This document shows, piece by piece, positions 6,075 to 7,900 of a stretch of DNA of 7,900 nucleotides. Numbering within the stretch: the first letter of the stretch is position 1; each line of letters begins with the position of its first letter. This DNA comes from Bacteroidota bacterium (GTDB lineage: Bacteria > Bacteroidota > Bacteroidia > Chitinophagales > Chitinophagaceae), in assembly GCA_023423285.1 (NCBI GenBank), contig JAFAFV010000124.1, positions 1 through 7,900 on the forward strand. Direction: 5' to 3'. The notes beneath the pieces were generated by a model, which saw only the letters and a list, made by a program, of their open reading frames with translations, did no database searches and had not been told where the DNA came from. The translations under genes were made by a program, and so were the position numbers.

Positions 6075-7889
6075 TCAGCGATCTAATTCCAGTTTCAACT
6101 TTTCCTTCAACTCTTTAATAAGCGGGTATTTTTGAATCAATTTCTGGTATTGTTGCACAGCAGTTAACGGCGCAGGCTCTGAGGCACTCACTTCCCGCGA
6201 CTTGTTTTCATTCCGAACGATATAAATATTTAATACGTTTTTATTCAACTCTTTTTGTAAAAATTGCGATACTTCGTTTTTGCAATTATCAATAAACCGG
6301 TGCTCAATTACGCTGTAGGTGTAAATATAAAACGTGTTCTCATCCATGATCTTTAGCTGCGCCATCTCAAAGCTTTGGGCTGCTGCATTTTTTTCATCCT
6401 TTAGCTTTTGAACAAAAGTTGCCCACGCTTTCTTTAGCGATTCGTCTTGTAACGGCTCATTTTCTGCGCCGGGCTCTTCGATACTAAACTGTTGCTTGAT
6501 TTTTTCAAGCGTAGAGATCTTTTTTGTACTGTTAGCCGGGCGGGGTACCTTGCCTGATGTTACCGCTTGCGGTGTATTTTTTACAGGCTGCGCCGAAACT
6601 TGTTTTTTTTCTGCTACGGAAGGTTTATCTGTTGCAATGGTAAGCTTTGCACCTGAGGTAGGCGTTTCAGTGGCTTTGGCTTTTTCGGGTTGCAGCGCCA
6701 CGGGCTGAATTTTTCTGAAAGGCAGTGCCCCGGCTGATTCACTCAGTTTTTTTTTAACAGCAACGGTATTATTGCCGGCGATAATTTGCATGGCCTGTTG
6801 CAAATAGCAAAGTTTTATCAACGCAAGTTCTACATGCAGGCGTTTATTACGTGCCGCGCGATAGTTTAGTTCTGCCTCACTTAAAACATTAAGCGCGCTA
6901 ATCAATATCTGCGCCGGAATGACTGCCGCGGTGGATTTATATTTTTCTTTAAAACTTTCAACCGTGTCAAGCAATGCGGCCGCTTTTTCATCCTTGCTTA
7001 CCAGCAGGTTGCGTATGAACTCAGAAAAGCCATTCAGCACCAAGTCTCCTTCAAAACCCTTTTTATTTATGTCATCATACAGCAACATGGCGCCCGCCAG
7101 GTCCTGGGTCATCATCAAATCAATAAGTCTGAAATAGTAATCTTCATCTAAAATATTCAAATGCTCCAGCACGTTGCTGTAAGTAAGTTCACCGTTGGTA
7201 AAGCTCACAATTTTATCCATAATGCTCAGCGCATCGCGCATACAGCCTTCGCTTTTTAGGGCAATGGTATGCAGGGCGGTTTTCTCAGCTTTTACATCTT
7301 CTTTTTCGCATATTTGCATCAGGTGCTCTACCGTATCATTAGTTGTAATACGTTTAAAGTCGAAGATTTGGCAGCGGCTTAAAATGGTAGCTAATATTTT
7401 ATGCTTTTCGGTGGTAGCTAAAATAAAAATGGCATAGGGTGGCGGCTCTTCAAGCGTTTTTAAAAAAGCATTGAACGCTGCCGAACTCAGCATATGCACC
7501 TCATCTACAATATATACTTTATACCTGCCGGCCTGTGGCGCAAAGCGCACCTGCTCTACCAGCGCGCGAATATCATCTACAGAATTGTTGCTGGCTGCAT
7601 CTAACTCGTGAATATTTAGTGAAGCGCCGTTGTTGAATGAGGTGCAGGAAATACAGGTATTGCAGGCCTCGCCATCGGGTGTTTGATTTTCGCAGTTGAT
7701 GGTTTTCGCTAAAATGCGGGCACAGGTAGTTTTACCCACGCCACGCGGTCCGCAAAACAAAAAAGCATGTGCCAGTTGATTTTGCCTGATCGCATTTTTT
7801 AGCGTGGTGGTAATATGCTCCTGCCCCACTACCGTATCAAAAGTTTGGGGCCTGTATTTACGTGCTGAAACAATAAATTTGCTATCCAT
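6075..7889 (-). CDS. dnaX: DNA polymerase III subunit gamma/tau (clamp-loader ATPase)
   Basis: ATPase of the clamp loader, which opens and places the beta sliding clamp and, as tau, ties the loader to the polymerase and helicase. The full product is 604 residues, comparable with the 643 of E. coli tau. Visible marks are KYRPQTFDTVVGQEH at the N-terminus, Walker A GPRGVGKTT (47-55), four zinc-binding cysteines (66, 76, 79, 82), Walker B VYIVDEVH (125-132), sensor 1 ATTEKHK (158-164), the arginine finger in SRC (Arg172), and sensor 2 in GCMRDA (Arg218). Domain III ends near residue 368. A low-complexity lysine, alanine and proline-rich linker (about 380-460) follows, then a C-terminal tau region. 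The ATG at 7889 fits the family start; only 11 bases upstream are visible. A slippery A9 run at codons 379-381 could generate a short gamma form. Confidence 0.98.
   Translation of the reverse strand: MDSKFIVSARKYRPQTFDTVVGQEHITTTLKNAIRQNQLAHAFLFCGPRGVGKTTCARILAKTINCENQTPDGEACNTCISCTSFNNGASLNIHELDAASNNSVDDIRALVEQVRFAPQAGRYKVYIVDEVHMLSSAAFNAFLKTLEEPPPYAIFILATTEKHKILATILSRCQIFDFKRITTNDTVEHLMQICEKEDVKAEKTALHTIALKSEGCMRDALSIMDKIVSFTNGELTYSNVLEHLNILDEDYYFRLIDLMMTQDLAGAMLLYDDINKKGFEGDLVLNGFSEFIRNLLVSKDEKAAALLDTVESFKEKYKSTAAVIPAQILISALNVLSEAELNYRAARNKRLHVELALIKLCYLQQAMQIIAGNNTVAVKKKLSESAGALPFRKIQPVALQPEKAKATETPTSGAKLTIATDKPSVAEKKQVSAQPVKNTPQAVTSGKVPRPANSTKKISTLEKIKQQFSIEEPGAENEPLQDESLKKAWATFVQKLKDEKNAAAQSFEMAQLKIMDENTFYIYTYSVIEHRFIDNCKNEVSQFLQKELNKNVLNIYIVRNENKSREVSASEPAPLTAVQQYQKLIQKYPLIKELKEKLKLELDR
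6739..6755 (-). other. dnaX: Putative slippage/frameshift site in dnaX giving a short gamma subunit
   Basis: On the minus strand, codons 379-381 are AAA AAA AAA (6755-6747), followed directly by CTGAGTGA (6746-6739). One extra A, or a -1 ribosomal shift, reads ACT GAG TGA and stops after 383 residues. One A lost reads AAA AAA AAC TGA and stops after 381 residues. Both products keep domains I-III and lose the tau tail. The small inverted repeat CTGA/TCAG (6746-6743 with 6737-6734) just after the run is too weak to count as a stimulator by itself. Established parallels are the A AAA AAG ribosomal shift in E. coli dnaX and RNA polymerase slippage on nine A in Thermus dnaX. That it works here is an inference. 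Confidence 0.55.
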
Positions 7890-7900
7890 TGAATATATCT

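Noticed and set aside
6603..6610. A8 run in dnaX as a second frameshift site
   Set aside because: It lies in the low-complexity linker and lacks immediate stops in the alternative frames: the gained-base frame stays open for more than 20 codons and the lost-base frame for about ten. It is better used as an internal comparison.

Overview
The window looks like a chromosomal segment from the phylum Bacteroidota, plausibly the family Chitinophagaceae. This is inferred from the protein motifs, the absence of clear Shine-Dalgarno sequences before the starts, AT-rich leaders, and one exact TAnnTTTG promoter element. It holds seven protein-coding genes, two of which sit at or near the window edges. 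I see no RNA genes, insertion sequences, phage genes or CRISPR array. No gap between genes exceeds about 230 bases.

Left third, plus strand (3-2691): a tight three-gene secondary-metabolite cassette. It has a type III polyketide synthase (5' end cut by the window), a class I SAM-dependent methyltransferase overlapping it by 8 bases, and an FAD-dependent oxidoreductase 6 bases further on. The likely logic is that the synthase builds an alkylated aromatic or pyrone from an acyl starter and malonyl-CoA, and the two tailoring enzymes then methylate and oxidise it. This resembles the Streptomyces srsABC phenolic-lipid pathway, although the methyltransferase is of a different kind. The product cannot be read from sequence.

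Middle (2699-3973), minus strand and convergent with the cassette: a small CoA-binding-domain protein followed by a short-chain dehydrogenase/reductase (SDR) with a hydrophobic, signal-peptide-like N-terminus. The convergent gap is only 7 bases.

Right half, minus strand (4203-7889): dnaX (DNA polymerase III gamma/tau), then a pyruvate dehydrogenase-type E2 with two lipoyl domains. E2 probably has its own promoter around 6029-6036, and a strong hairpin terminator lies at 4055-4087, before the CoA-binding gene.

The most interesting signal is in dnaX. An in-frame run of nine A lies just after the clamp-loader domains and is followed at once by CTGAGTGA, which puts a stop codon in both alternative frames. 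This is what a slippage or frameshift site for a short gamma subunit would look like. No clearly novel multi-gene system was found; the type III PKS cassette is the main accessory element.
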